Shown: positions 7,560 through 17,670, counted from the first letter of the stretch. The stretch: DNA of 64,000 bases from Floccifex porci (GCF_009696175.1 NZ_VUMM01000002.1:167970-231969); one strand, 5' to 3'. The notes: generated from the sequence alone by a model not told the origin. A program made the numbers and translations.

Positions 7560-8098
7560 TCAAATGCTCTGGCAATTTTGCTAGGGCAATTTTTTTCATA
7601 TTTCATATGAAAAGGATGAAGGATTTCATTAAAAGTCTTAATTCCATCATGTTCTTTTAAATATTCATATTCAATTTCATAATCATGTATATCATTAAAA
7701 ATATTATAATCCGCACATAATTCGGCTTCTTCTGTTCTATAGATCCTTCTTTCTGTCTGTATCACAACAGTTTTCTTTAGTGGTTCACTCAAATTTAATT
7801 TCTGTAACCAGGATAATACTTCTGGATCGTTAATATTATCTATCTTATCCGTACTTATTTCTTTTTCATATTCAAAATGTGTTAATTTATCTTTTCTGAT
7901 TTTTAAAGTAAATATTTTCTTTGAATCAATTGTTCGAATGCGTACTGCTGCATTCTGTTTTTTTACCTGTTTACTGGTCGTATCATAATAAGTATTGATC
8001 TGTATCCATGATTTTGAAAAATCATATGATTTTATAATCTGATCATATTGTTCTTTTGAAACAAGACATTTCAATTCTCTTTCCATCTGATTATACAT
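7535..8098 (-). CDS. CYTH domain protein (triphosphate tunnel enzyme family, YjbK-like)
   Basis: CYTH proteins fold into a beta-tunnel that binds triphosphates with metal ions. The sequence starts MYNQMERELKCLV; ERELK is the hallmark ExExK motif, and further basic and acidic tunnel residues follow (AAVRIR, FTLKIRK, YEKEIS, ERRIYRT). The start at 8098 follows AAAGGAGGGA; a longer frame beginning at 8125 starts before this site and is rejected. It is 187 residues, the usual size. Adjacent to NAD kinase, as in Bacillus (yjbK near nadK), it may belong to the same nucleotide-metabolism neighbourhood. Substrate unknown. The two genes diverge across a 53-base gap. Confidence 0.85.
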   Translation of the reverse strand: MYNQMERELKCLVSKEQYDQIIKSYDFSKSWIQINTYYDTTSKQVKKQNAAVRIRTIDSKKIFTLKIRKDKLTHFEYEKEISTDKIDNINDPEVLSWLQKLNLSEPLKKTVVIQTERRIYRTEEAELCADYNIFNDIHDYEIEYEYLKEHDGIKTFNEILHPFHMKYEKNCPSKIARAFDYILCSKR

Positions 8099-8151
8099 AT
8101 TAAAAATCCCTCCTTTATGATACAATAAAACCTGTATAAAGGAAGGTCAAC

Positions 8152-8925
8152 ATGAAATTTTCAATAATTGATCGTATGGATCCCAATTCTATAATACAAA
8201 GAAATGAAATTCGTAATAAACTGATTCAGAAAAACTGGATATATGATGAAGAAAATCCAGGACTGGTGATATGTGTAGGTGGAGATGGTACTTTTTTAAG
8301 AGCTATTCATCAGTATTTACATATATTAGATCATACAATGTTTGTAGGAATTCATACTGGAACTTTAGGTTTTTTAACTGATTTTACACAGGATGAAATT
8401 GATATTTTAATTGATTTAATTACAACAACGACTCCAGTTATTGAAAATCGTCCAATGCTGGAAATTGAATTTCCACAAAATAACCAGATATATTATGCTT
8501 TAAATGAAATACGTATTTCTTGTATGGAACATACTTTAAATTTAAATATATATATTGATGATGAAATTTTTGAAAAAACTTCAGGTTCAGGTATTTGTAT
8601 CAGTACACAGGTAGGTTCCAGTGCTTTAAATCGCGCTTTAAATGGTGCGGTTGTGGATTCAGGTTTGAATGTTTTGCAGTTATGTGAAATTATGCCAATA
8701 TCAAATAAAAATCATCATTCGCTTCAGAATCCATATATTATGAAAGAAACAAGAAAAATTAAAATTACCGGGGATTCCATTCAGTACGCAAAGATCAATT
8801 ATGATCATCTGAAAATCAATCCTGATCAATTAAATGAAATTCGCATTCAAAGTTCAGAAAAAAAAGTGCGATTTGCTCGATATCGCACCTATTCTTATTT
8901 AGAAAGATTAAAGAATTTATATTAG
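8152..8925 (+). CDS. nadK: NAD kinase
   Basis: It phosphorylates NAD to NADP using ATP or polyphosphate. The 257-residue protein carries the diagnostic GGDGTFLRA motif (about residues 43-51), GIHTGTLGFLTDF, the ALNEIRIS segment (NE of the NAD site), and TSGSGICISTQVGSSALNRALNGA. Length is normal for the short Firmicutes type. AAGGAAGGTC precedes the ATG. It converges with rodA: the two stop codons overlap by four bases, and the nadK terminator lies inside the end of the rodA reading frame. Confidence 0.95.
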   Translation: MKFSIIDRMDPNSIIQRNEIRNKLIQKNWIYDEENPGLVICVGGDGTFLRAIHQYLHILDHTMFVGIHTGTLGFLTDFTQDEIDILIDLITTTTPVIENRPMLEIEFPQNNQIYYALNEIRISCMEHTLNLNIYIDDEIFEKTSGSGICISTQVGSSALNRALNGAVVDSGLNVLQLCEIMPISNKNHHSLQNPYIMKETRKIKITGDSIQYAKINYDHLKINPDQLNEIRIQSSEKKVRFARYRTYSYLERLKNLY

Positions 8926-10160
8926 GAATACGACAAAGTTGTATTCTTTTTTTGTTTCTTTCTTCCAATGGTAAATGTTTTCTTTGATACTGGAGAAGAA
9001 TTCATCACAAAAGAGAAAGCGATAAAGTAGGATAAGATACTGCTTCCTCCATAGGAAATTAAAGGAAGGGTAATACCAGTAATTGGAAGTAATCCAACAA
9101 TCATACCAATATTCTGAAGCTGCTGATACAATAACATTCCAATGACACCTAATACAACAAATCGATCTCTTTTCTGAACTATATTATAGGCAATTTTACA
9201 AAGATATAAGTCCAGAATTAAACACAATAAGACAATATAAATGGTTCCCAAAAAACCAAAACATTGTCCAAATGCCGCAAAGATGAAATCTGTCTGGGCT
9301 TCAGGAATAGAAATAATGTTTGCCTGAGAACCAAATCCAAATAAACCTGCAGATCCCAGTGACAGTAAAGAGGTATACAGCTGATTTGAACTTCCTAAGA
9401 TATTGCTTTCTGGATCCAGCCAGGCATCAATTCTCTGTACACGATAAGAGGAAATTAAAGATGCCAGCAGATCAGGTTCTTTATAGTAAAGGAATAAAAA
9501 CGAAATAATCACAATGCCTAGAAGTGTAAAGATTCCAATAATATAACCTCTTCGAATTCCACTGCATACAAGCATGATAAAGATATTGAAACAAATAATG
9601 ATACACAATCCTGTATCAGGCTGTAAAACGATCAGAATCAGTGGAGGTATTAAAACTTTGGCAATTTCAATCAACAATTGTAAATCTGTTTTAAAATTGG
9701 CATCTGGATATGTATCCTGATGTTTTGCGATGATTTGAGCTATCATTACAATCAATACAATTTTGATAAATTCACTAGGCTGAAAGCTGGCAAAAGGAAT
9801 GGTAAACCAGCTTATAGCTCCATTTATAACAGGAGCTAAAGGCAATGTATGATGAATTGTCAGATATAAAATACGAGAAAATAACAGGTAAACAAGAGTC
9901 ACCAGTAGAAAATAATAGGCTTTCTTTATATATTTATAGATAAAATCGTTACTGAAAGAACAGAAAAACATCATCGCAAAAAAGCCAATGATATACCACA
10001 TAGCCTGACGGATCATATAGCTGGTTCCTGTACCGGTCTTAATTAAATTAGAAGCGTTATAAATCGCAAAAAGGCTTGTCAAACCCATAATCACAAGTAT
10101 AATAATAAATCCAATATCAATTTTATAAATTTTATTTTTAAATAGAATTGTCTGTTTCAA
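8922..10160 (-). CDS. rodA: RodA/FtsW-family peptidoglycan glycosyltransferase (RodA-like)
   Basis: This SEDS-family membrane enzyme polymerises lipid II into glycan strands, normally with a class B PBP. The 412-residue protein has about ten hydrophobic segments. The family signature is visible: GLFGFGSQANIISIPEAQTDFIFAAFGQCFGFLG, with the key Glu/Asp loop, and the end ITGITLPLISYGGSSILSYF. Position and divergence from mutS favour a RodA role in elongation rather than FtsW, but sequence alone does not settle this. The start is a TTG at 10160 following AGAGGT. A TATA-rich -10 is shared with the divergent mutS promoter region. Confidence 0.88.
   Translation of the reverse strand: MKQTILFKNKIYKIDIGFIIILVIMGLTSLFAIYNASNLIKTGTGTSYMIRQAMWYIIGFFAMMFFCSFSNDFIYKYIKKAYYFLLVTLVYLLFSRILYLTIHHTLPLAPVINGAISWFTIPFASFQPSEFIKIVLIVMIAQIIAKHQDTYPDANFKTDLQLLIEIAKVLIPPLILIVLQPDTGLCIIICFNIFIMLVCSGIRRGYIIGIFTLLGIVIISFLFLYYKEPDLLASLISSYRVQRIDAWLDPESNILGSSNQLYTSLLSLGSAGLFGFGSQANIISIPEAQTDFIFAAFGQCFGFLGTIYIVLLCLILDLYLCKIAYNIVQKRDRFVVLGVIGMLLYQQLQNIGMIVGLLPITGITLPLISYGGSSILSYFIAFSFVMNSSPVSKKTFTIGRKKQKKNTTLSYS
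8926..8953 (+). terminator. Terminator of nadK, located within the rodA coding end
   Basis: GAATACGAC (8926-8934) and GTTGTATTC (8938-8946) form a perfect 9-bp stem with an AAA loop and eight following T. It lies in the last codons of the convergent gene, so the rodA C-terminus is constrained by this RNA structure. Confidence 0.85.
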
Positions 10161-10221
10161 AATATATACCTCTTATAATTTTATAGTATAACACAAGTGA
10201 AAAGAATTAAAAAATAATGAT

Positions 10222-10227
10222 ATAATA
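10222..10227 (+). promoter_or_regulatory. -10 element of mutS
   Basis: TATAAT at 10222-10227 predicts transcription from about 10234. This excludes the upstream in-frame ATG at 10229 and supports ATG 10247 as the mutS start. No good -35 was seen. Confidence 0.6.
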
Positions 10228-10246
10228 TGTGCATTGGAGATTGTTT

Positions 10247-12784
10247 ATGAAAGAAAAAAAATTATCACCTATGATGGAACATTATATAAAAGTAAAAGAA
10301 GAAAATCCGGATAAAATTTTATTTTATCGTGTAGGTGATTTCTATGAGATGTTTATGGATGATGCCAGACTGGCTTCTCAGGAACTGGATCTTGTTTTAA
10401 CAGGAAAAAGTGCAGGAGTCGAAGAGAAAATTCCAATGTGTGGAATTCCTTATCATGCTGCCAATTCATACATTCAAAGACTGGTAAAAAAAGGTTATAA
10501 AGTTGCCATTTGTGAACAGTTAAGTGATCCAGCCACTTCAAAAGGACTGGTTGAAAGAGGAATTATCAAAGTAATAACACCTGGAACATATATGGATGAA
10601 GTAATGGATGCCAAATCAAATAATTATATGGCTTCTATTTCAATATCAAGCTGGAATGTATGTGCTTTATTTTGTGAATTAAGCACAGGAGAATTAAAAT
10701 ATCAGATTCTGGACCGTTCTTTGATTTCACTGGAAAAAGCGTTATTGACAATGGATACCAGTGAAATAGTAGTTCCTGTTACATTAGATAAAAGATGGTT
10801 AGCAGCACTGGAAGAAATGGATACAATAACGGTATCTCTGCAGAAAAAAGAAAATCTGGAAAATGAAGATGTTAAATTATTACATGAAAACGATCCTGAA
10901 ATTGTAAAAAATGCTTTGGCCCAATTAATGGCTTATTTAAAAGAAACACAGAAACAGCATATTGATCATTTTATGCCAGTGACTTCAATGGACGCACAAA
11001 GTACACTGGTACTGGATTATGAAACGAAAAATCATCTGGATCTGATTACTTCTCATTCTTCCAGTACAAAATCAGAAAGTTTATGGACTTTTATGGATCG
11101 ATGTCAAAGTGCAATGGGATCTCGTACTTTAAAACAATGGATTGAAATGCCTTTGATCAATGCTCCTAAAATTGAAAAAAGACAAAGAGCTATCTTAACT
11201 TTAAAAAATGATTTTATATTAAGAGAAAATTTAAAAGAACATTTAGCTTATATATATGATATGGAACGACTGGCTTCTCGTATGGCTTATGGAAATGCCA
11301 GTCCAAGAGATGTCCTTCAGCTGGTGACAACTTTAGAACACGCAAAACCAATATTAGAACTGGCACAAAAGATTGAATCGTATCCAGAATTTAAAGAAAC
11401 TCCGGATTGTCATAGTTTATATATAGAAATCCAAAATGCTATTGTGGAGAATCCTCCTTTAACTTTAAAAGAAGGGGGAGTATTTAAAGAAGGATACAAT
11501 GTTCAATTGGATGAATTAAGAAATATTTCAAGTAAAGGAAAAAATACCATTTTAGAAATTGAAAATAAAGAAAAAGAAAGAACAGGAATCAAATCTTTAA
11601 AAATAGGATACAATCGAGTATTTGGATATTATATTGAAGTTCGCAATGGATATTTAAATGATATAAAAGAAGAATATGGATATTATCCAAAGCAGACACT
11701 GGCCAATGCCACTCGTTTTGTGACTTCTGAATTGAAAGAAAAAGAAGATCAGATTGTTCATGCACAGGAAGAAAAGAATAGACTGGAACAGGAACTATTC
11801 ACAAAACTGCTGCTTAGAATTAAAGAAGATTTATTTGATCTGCATAGTTGTGCTAAAGCTCTGGCAAGTATTGATGTACTGGTTTCTTTAACACAGTTGG
11901 CAATTGATAAAGGATATGTCTGTCCTGTATTTCATCCGGAAATGTCTGTAAAAGTGATAGAAGGAAAACATCCAATTTTAGAAGATCGAATGAAAAAGAA
12001 AAAGTTTGTATCCAATAATTGGATCATGGATGAAAACAATTCAATTGAATTGATTACGGGACCAAATATGGGTGGAAAATCTACTTATATGAGACAGAAT
12101 GCTTTGATTGTGATTATGGCACAAATGGGAAGTTTTGTACCTTGTAAATCGTGTGAACTGCCTATTTTTGATCGTATATTTACGCGAATTGGAGCCAGTG
12201 ACGATATATTAACTGGGAAATCTACATTTATGGTGGAAATGATGGAAGCCAATGTAGCTCTTCGTTATGCGACAAAACACTCTTTAATTTTATTTGATGA
12301 AATTGGAAGAGGAACAGCAACTTATGATGGAATGGCTCTAGCTCAGGCGATGTTAGAATATATAGAAGAAGTGATTCAGGCAAAAACGTTATTCTCTACG
12401 CATTATCATGAATTAACAGAAATGGAAAATACACATGCAAGAGTTAAAAATGTACATGTAGATGTAAAAGAGAAAAAAGGAGAAATTGAATTCCGTTATC
12501 GTATGATTGAAGGAAAAGCGGATAAATCTTATGGTATTCATGTCGCAAAATTAGCGCATTTACCAAAAGTGGTATTGGAAAGAGCCACTCAATTATTAAA
12601 AGATTATGAAAATATAGACAATACATCTTCTTATCAGCCAAGTTTGTTTGTGATGGATCCCATTCAGCCAGAAAAATCAAAATTAATGGATCGTCTTCAT
12701 GAACTGGACATTGATTCGATGTCACCAAGAGAAGCTATGGAATGTTTATATGAATTGAAACAGTTAGCCGATGAAATAGAATAG
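10247..12784 (+). CDS. mutS: DNA mismatch repair protein MutS
   Basis: MutS recognises mispairs and small loops and recruits MutL. The 845-residue protein has the mismatch-binding Phe-x-Glu motif in FYRVGDFYEMF (N-terminus), core and clamp domains, then the ABC ATPase: Walker A GPNMGGKSTYMRQ (about 605-617), Walker B LFDEIGRGTATYDG, and the conserved STHYHEL. GGAG at 10237-10240 stands 6 bases before ATG 10247. It is followed by mutL after 10 bases, the common mutSL operon, with miaA overlapping mutL. Length is typical. Confidence 0.97.
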   Translation: MKEKKLSPMMEHYIKVKEENPDKILFYRVGDFYEMFMDDARLASQELDLVLTGKSAGVEEKIPMCGIPYHAANSYIQRLVKKGYKVAICEQLSDPATSKGLVERGIIKVITPGTYMDEVMDAKSNNYMASISISSWNVCALFCELSTGELKYQILDRSLISLEKALLTMDTSEIVVPVTLDKRWLAALEEMDTITVSLQKKENLENEDVKLLHENDPEIVKNALAQLMAYLKETQKQHIDHFMPVTSMDAQSTLVLDYETKNHLDLITSHSSSTKSESLWTFMDRCQSAMGSRTLKQWIEMPLINAPKIEKRQRAILTLKNDFILRENLKEHLAYIYDMERLASRMAYGNASPRDVLQLVTTLEHAKPILELAQKIESYPEFKETPDCHSLYIEIQNAIVENPPLTLKEGGVFKEGYNVQLDELRNISSKGKNTILEIENKEKERTGIKSLKIGYNRVFGYYIEVRNGYLNDIKEEYGYYPKQTLANATRFVTSELKEKEDQIVHAQEEKNRLEQELFTKLLLRIKEDLFDLHSCAKALASIDVLVSLTQLAIDKGYVCPVFHPEMSVKVIEGKHPILEDRMKKKKFVSNNWIMDENNSIELITGPNMGGKSTYMRQNALIVIMAQMGSFVPCKSCELPIFDRIFTRIGASDDILTGKSTFMVEMMEANVALRYATKHSLILFDEIGRGTATYDGMALAQAMLEYIEEVIQAKTLFSTHYHELTEMENTHARVKNVHVDVKEKKGEIEFRYRMIEGKADKSYGIHVAKLAHLPKVVLERATQLLKDYENIDNTSSYQPSLFVMDPIQPEKSKLMDRLHELDIDSMSPREAMECLYELKQLADEIE

Positions 12785-12794
12785 AGGTAAAAAA

Positions 12795-14555
12795 GTGTCA
12801 AAGATACATATACTGAGTGAACATTTGACAAATATGATTGCAGCAGGAGAAGTGGTTGAAAGACCAGCTGGAATTGTAAAAGAATGTGTAGAAAACAGCA
12901 TAGATGCTCATGCGAAAACCATTGAAATTGAAGCCTTTCAGGGTGGAATTGAAAGGCTTGTGATTACGGATGATGGTTGTGGTATGGATCATGAAGATGC
13001 CCAGATGGCTTTTAATCGCCATGCGACCAGTAAAATGCATAGTGAAGAAGAACTCTTTAATATAGGTACAATGGGATTTCGAGGAGAAGCTTTACCAAGT
13101 ATTGCTGCAGTATCAAAAGTGAATCTGGAAACTAATGATGGAAATCAGGGAAGCATCATTGAATATGAATATGGTCAATTAAAACGAAAAGAAATTTATG
13201 ATTGTCCCAAAGGAACCAGAATTGAAATTGAAGGTCTGTTTCTGAAAACACCAGCTCGATTCAAACATTTAAAAAGTGCAGCCTATGAATTTTCAGTGAT
13301 TGCGGATCTGATCAATAAAATGGCATTGTCTTTTCCAGATATTCGGTTTGTACTGTCTCATGACGGAAGAGTGGTTTTTCAGACCAGTGGAAATGGCAAC
13401 ATTCAGGAAATATTATATTTGATGTATGGAAAAGAAGTGGCTGAAAATGCGATTCCTTTTGAATCCAGTGATGAAGATTTTCATATCAAAGGATATGCGA
13501 TTCAACCAAAAATAAATCGAGCAACCAAATATTTTATGTTTATTTCTTTAAATAAAAGACTGATCAGATCTAAATATATACAGAATGCGATATTAGATGC
13601 CTACAGTGATTATTTACCAGTGAATCGATTTCCCATTGTAGTAATCAATATTGATATTGATACACAGCTGGTAGATGTCAATGTACACCCTAATAAATGG
13701 GAAGTTCGATTATCGAAACAGAATCAATGTCTATCTTTGATTCGTTCCACTTTAAAAAATACTTTAAAAAAATCATTACAGACAGTTGAAAAAGTAAAAA
13801 AGAAAGAACCAGAAAAAATTATGATTCAGGAAGAAATTCCTTTTTCATATGAAATAGAAGAAAAACCAATAATAGTCAATGAATCTTCTTTTGGCTTTGA
13901 CACTTATGAAAAAGTTCAGGAAGTACCATTGATCATTGAAGAAAAAGAAGAAATAAAAGAAAATAAAGGACATGAATTTTTTTATCATTTACAGGTACTG
14001 GCACAATTTCATGAATCCTACATTTTATGTTCCAACCAGCAGGGACTGGTGATTATCGATCAGCATGCAGCTCAGGAAAGATATCATTATGAACAGATAA
14101 AAAAATCACTGGAAAAGCCATGTACACAATTACAGCCATTAATGGTACCCATTCAGATCAATGTCACAACCAGTATTATGACAATGATTTCAAAAATAAA
14201 TGAACAGGTACAATTTTTTGGTCTACATTTTGAACCTTTTGGAAACGATCAGGTTATCATACGTGAAATTCCAATCTGGTTTCAGGACGTACATGAAGAT
14301 GAATTTTTTCAGGATCTGATGGATTTCTTTATGCAGAACGAAAATGTAGATATGGAAAAATTAAGAAAACACGTTTTATCAACAATGGCCTGTCATTCTT
14401 CCATTCGCTTTCATCGTTCCTTGACAATGGAAGAAATGAAACAGGTTATTGTAGATCTTCAAAAATGTGAACAGCCTTATCATTGTCCACATGGAAGACC
14501 AACCGTTATTACTATCAGTGATCAGGAATTATTAAAGGAGTTTGAACGTGGATAA
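12795..14555 (+). CDS. mutL: DNA mismatch repair protein MutL
   Basis: This GHKL ATPase couples mismatch recognition to strand removal. The start is GTG at 12795 after AGAGGTAA. The 586-residue protein shows IAAGEVVERPAGIVKECVENSIDA (motif I with catalytic Glu and metal Asn), DDGCGMD (motif II) and GFRGEALPSIAAVSKV (motif III). The C-terminal domain contains DQHAAQERYHYE, the endonuclease metal-binding motif found in MutL of organisms lacking MutH, and ends with a GRP motif (CPHGRPTVI). Thus nicking activity is likely intrinsic. Confidence 0.96.
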   Translation: MSKIHILSEHLTNMIAAGEVVERPAGIVKECVENSIDAHAKTIEIEAFQGGIERLVITDDGCGMDHEDAQMAFNRHATSKMHSEEELFNIGTMGFRGEALPSIAAVSKVNLETNDGNQGSIIEYEYGQLKRKEIYDCPKGTRIEIEGLFLKTPARFKHLKSAAYEFSVIADLINKMALSFPDIRFVLSHDGRVVFQTSGNGNIQEILYLMYGKEVAENAIPFESSDEDFHIKGYAIQPKINRATKYFMFISLNKRLIRSKYIQNAILDAYSDYLPVNRFPIVVINIDIDTQLVDVNVHPNKWEVRLSKQNQCLSLIRSTLKNTLKKSLQTVEKVKKKEPEKIMIQEEIPFSYEIEEKPIIVNESSFGFDTYEKVQEVPLIIEEKEEIKENKGHEFFYHLQVLAQFHESYILCSNQQGLVIIDQHAAQERYHYEQIKKSLEKPCTQLQPLMVPIQINVTTSIMTMISKINEQVQFFGLHFEPFGNDQVIIREIPIWFQDVHEDEFFQDLMDFFMQNENVDMEKLRKHVLSTMACHSSIRFHRSLTMEEMKQVIVDLQKCEQPYHCPHGRPTVITISDQELLKEFERG

Positions 14556-15456
14556 AAAAATTATCGCAATTGTTGGACCTACAGGAATTGGAAAAACATC
14601 TTTATCCATTGAACTAGCCAAAGCACTAAATGGAGAAGTGATTTCCTGTGACAGTATGCAGGTCTATAAAAAAATGGATATAGGAACCGCTAAAGTTACT
14701 AAAGAAGAAATGGATGGAATCTTTCATTATTTAATTGACATTCAGGAATACGATCAGCCATATAATGTGATGATTTTTCAGGATGTCTGTCGTAAATCCA
14801 TTCAAAAAATTCAAAATAAAAATAAACAGGTGATTTTATGTGGAGGAACAGGTCTTTATTTAAAAGCTGCTTTATACGATTATACATTTGAAGAAGAAAC
14901 ACAGGATGAAGACTATTTAAAGGAATTAAACCAGAAATCCAATGAAGAACTGTATGAATTATTAAAAGAAATCGATGAAAAATCTTTAGAAAAAATTCAT
15001 AAAAACAATCGTAAACGAATTCTTCGTGCATTGATGATGGCTCATAGTGGAATGAGCAAGAGTCAAAGAGAACAGCAGCAGAAACATATTCCTTTGTATG
15101 ATATATATTATATTGGTTTAGATGTGGATCGTAATATTCTTCATCAAAGAATCAATGATCGGGTGGATAAAATGTTTGAACAAGGCCTGGTAGAAGAAGT
15201 GACTTCTTTATTTAAAGATGAAAAAACATGGGAATATACGAGTTTTCAGGGGATTGGATATAAAGAATTTAAAGATTATTTTTTAGATCAGATCACTTTA
15301 GAAGAAACAAAAGAAAGAATCAAAACGCATTCACGTCAATATGCTAAACGACAATATACATGGTTTAAGAATCAGATGCCGGTTCACTGGTATTCCATTG
15401 ATCAGAAAGAACAGATTCTAAAAGATGTGAAACAATGGCTGAAGGGAGAAATATGA
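14548..15456 (+). CDS. miaA: tRNA dimethylallyltransferase
   Basis: It adds dimethylallyl to A37 of tRNAs reading U-starting codons. GPTGIGKTSLSIELA is the P-loop near the N-terminus; ISCDSMQVYKKMDIGTAK and the catalytic region LCGGTGLYLKAALYD follow, with the conserved FQGIGYKEF near residue 235. AAAGGAG at 14534-14540 gives 7-base spacing to GTG 14548; the upstream TTG at 14542 is too close to the site. The protein is 302 residues. Start lies inside the end of mutL, and its end overlaps the next gene by four bases, so translation is probably coupled. Confidence 0.95.
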   Translation: MDKKIIAIVGPTGIGKTSLSIELAKALNGEVISCDSMQVYKKMDIGTAKVTKEEMDGIFHYLIDIQEYDQPYNVMIFQDVCRKSIQKIQNKNKQVILCGGTGLYLKAALYDYTFEEETQDEDYLKELNQKSNEELYELLKEIDEKSLEKIHKNNRKRILRALMMAHSGMSKSQREQQQKHIPLYDIYYIGLDVDRNILHQRINDRVDKMFEQGLVEEVTSLFKDEKTWEYTSFQGIGYKEFKDYFLDQITLEETKERIKTHSRQYAKRQYTWFKNQMPVHWYSIDQKEQILKDVKQWLKGEI

Positions 15457-16361
15457 AATACGTATTTATAGTCAATCCAAATTCCAGAAAAGAAGGATTG
15501 TATACATTAATGAATCAGATCAAATCGCATTTTCCAAATGAAAAAGTGATCATTGAAAAAACACAATCTATGAATCATGCCTGTCATATTGCCAGAAAAT
15601 ATGCTTTTAAAGAGGAAGAACCCATTCATATGTTTGCCTGTGGAGGAGATGGAACTTTACATGAAATTGTGAATGGAATTGCAGGATGTAAACATATCAC
15701 ATTATCCATTGTTCCAATTGGAACCGGAAATGATTTTGTGAAATATTTTGATCATTTAAGTCGTGAAGATTTTTTGAATTTTGATTTATTAAAAAAAGGA
15801 GAAATCGTTCGTTGTGATTTATTAAAAGTAAATGGAGAATATGCCATAAATACGATTTCTTTTGGATTTGATGTACATGTGGCAATGCATGTAAATGAAT
15901 ATCGAAAAAAATTACCAGTAAGAGGAATTTTACCTTATTATTTAGGAATGCTTTCCAGTTTAAGAAAACCTATCTCTTCTTCTTTTGATATTCAGATAGA
16001 CGATCATAAACTGGAAGAAAAAATATTTTCTTTTGTGGTAATCACAAATGGAAGATATTATGGAGGAGGATATAAACCTTGTCCACAAGCTTTAATTAAT
16101 GATAGTAAATTAGATATCTGTTTAATTAGAGATGTAAAAAGAACAGAAATATTAAAACTGGCAAAAGTATACGAAAAAGGAGATCATTTAAATTATCCAG
16201 ATCTAGCTTATGTCACAAAAGGAAATGTTGTCTCTTTACATACAAACAATCAGGAAATTTATACGAATTTAGATGGAGAAATTCGTTTATTAAAAAATCC
16301 AACCATTGAAATTGTAGAAAATCAGATTCAATTGTTGATTCCATCAAAAAATAAGGAGTAG
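15453..16361 (+). CDS. Diacylglycerol kinase-family lipid kinase (DgkB/YegS type)
   Basis: Members phosphorylate diacylglycerol or related lipids with ATP, recycling lipids from lipoteichoic acid synthesis. The 302-residue protein has the catalytic-domain motifs GGDGTLHEIVNGI (about residues 58-70) and PIGTGNDFVKYF, then the second domain with NGRYYGGGYKPCP and NLDGEIRLL at the end. ATG 15453 follows GAAGGGAG and overlaps the miaA stop (ATGA). No membrane span is visible, consistent with a soluble, membrane-associated enzyme. The exact lipid substrate is not determined by sequence. Confidence 0.88.
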   Translation: MKYVFIVNPNSRKEGLYTLMNQIKSHFPNEKVIIEKTQSMNHACHIARKYAFKEEEPIHMFACGGDGTLHEIVNGIAGCKHITLSIVPIGTGNDFVKYFDHLSREDFLNFDLLKKGEIVRCDLLKVNGEYAINTISFGFDVHVAMHVNEYRKKLPVRGILPYYLGMLSSLRKPISSSFDIQIDDHKLEEKIFSFVVITNGRYYGGGYKPCPQALINDSKLDICLIRDVKRTEILKLAKVYEKGDHLNYPDLAYVTKGNVVSLHTNNQEIYTNLDGEIRLLKNPTIEIVENQIQLLIPSKNKE

Positions 16362-16363
16362 AA

Positions 16364-17626
16364 ATGGAACCGGAATTAGAAATACAGATTATTACATTGA
16401 TTATATTATTATTTTTATCTTCTTTCTTTTCCTCTGCTGAAACCGCTCTGGTATCGGTGAATCGAATTAAGATTCGAACTTTAGAAGAAGAAGGAAATAA
16501 AAAAGCCAAAACATTAATGAAGATTTATGAAAATGAAGCTAAAATGCTGAGTGCTATTTTAATTGGAAATAACTTAGTCAATACATATGCAGCTTCTATT
16601 GCAGCCACTATTGCCTATGCTTTTGGTGGAGCAGCTGTTGGACTTGCGACCTTTCTGATTACTTTGTTCATACTGATTTTTGGAGAGATTACACCAAAAA
16701 CTCTGGCTACCCAAAATGCGGAAAAAATAGCTTTGGCCTATGCACCGGTTATTTTATTTCTGATGAAAATTTTAACGCCATTTATTTTCTTTATTAATGG
16801 ATTCAGCAATATCGTATTAAAAATATTAGGAGTCAATAAAGATCAGAACAATCCATCTATGACAGAAAATGAATTAAGAACGATGATGGATGTATCTCAT
16901 GAAGAAGGTGTCATTGAAGAAGATGAAAAGAATCTGATCAATAATGTATTTGATTTTACCGATTCAAAAGCCAGAGATGTAATGGTTCCTCGAGTTCATG
17001 TGGTTATGGCAGATATTGAAAGTTCCTATAAAGATTTAATTGAAATCTTTAGAGAAGAACACTTTACCCGTATTCCTATCTATAAAGAATCCATTGATAA
17101 TATTGTGGGACTGGTTAATATGAAAGATTTACTTTTATATGAAGATATTGATGATTTTGATATCAATAAAGTATTAAGAAAACCATATTTTACCTATGAA
17201 ACAAAGAAAATATCTGAATTATTAGTGGAAATGAAAGAATCTACTTTCAATTTAGCCATTGTAGTGGATGAATATGGAGAGCTGGCAGGAATTATTACAT
17301 TGGAAGATATCATTGAAGAAATTGTTGGAGATGTTCATGATGAATATGATGAAGAAGAACAGGAAAACATTAAGAAAATCAATGATACAACATATGATGT
17401 AAAAGGATATATCAATTTACATGATTTAAATGATGTTTTAGGATTGGATCTGGATAATGAAGATTTTGATTCTATAGGTGGTTTAGTGATTGATGCTTTA
17501 GGATGTTTTCCTAAAAAATACGATACCGTTACTTTAGAAGATGGAATTAAAATTAAAGTCACTAATCTTGAAAAAAATCGTATAGAAGAAGTACGATTGT
17601 ATTTACCTGAAAAAGTAGAAGAATAA
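16364..17626 (+). CDS. CNNM/HlyC-CorC-type membrane protein with CBS domains
   Basis: The family is linked to magnesium export or homeostasis. The 420-residue protein has an N-terminal DUF21/CNNM membrane domain with about four hydrophobic spans (residues 1-160; EITPKTLATQNAEK is typical). A tandem CBS pair follows (about 195-320; VMVPRVHV, FTRIPIYKESIDNIVGLVNMKDLL, IVVDEYGELAGIITLEDIIEEIVGDV). The C-terminal CorC/HlyC domain is at about 335-415. AAGGAGT precedes the ATG. It is the last gene of the mutS-to-here run, ending at an intrinsic terminator. Older annotations call these hemolysins; that is not supported. Confidence 0.9.
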   Translation: MEPELEIQIITLIILLFLSSFFSSAETALVSVNRIKIRTLEEEGNKKAKTLMKIYENEAKMLSAILIGNNLVNTYAASIAATIAYAFGGAAVGLATFLITLFILIFGEITPKTLATQNAEKIALAYAPVILFLMKILTPFIFFINGFSNIVLKILGVNKDQNNPSMTENELRTMMDVSHEEGVIEEDEKNLINNVFDFTDSKARDVMVPRVHVVMADIESSYKDLIEIFREEHFTRIPIYKESIDNIVGLVNMKDLLLYEDIDDFDINKVLRKPYFTYETKKISELLVEMKESTFNLAIVVDEYGELAGIITLEDIIEEIVGDVHDEYDEEEQENIKKINDTTYDVKGYINLHDLNDVLGLDLDNEDFDSIGGLVIDALGCFPKKYDTVTLEDGIKIKVTNLEKNRIEEVRLYLPEKVEE

Positions 17627-17633
17627 TGAAAAT

Positions 17634-17670
17634 GTCTAATTGTTAAGAAATTAATGATTAGACTTTTTAT
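17634..17670 (+). terminator. Terminator after the CNNM gene
   Basis: GTCTAAT (17634-17640) pairs with ATTAGAC (17657-17663), followed by TTTTTAT; the longer loop can add pairs from TTGTTAA and TTAATGA. Confidence 0.7.
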
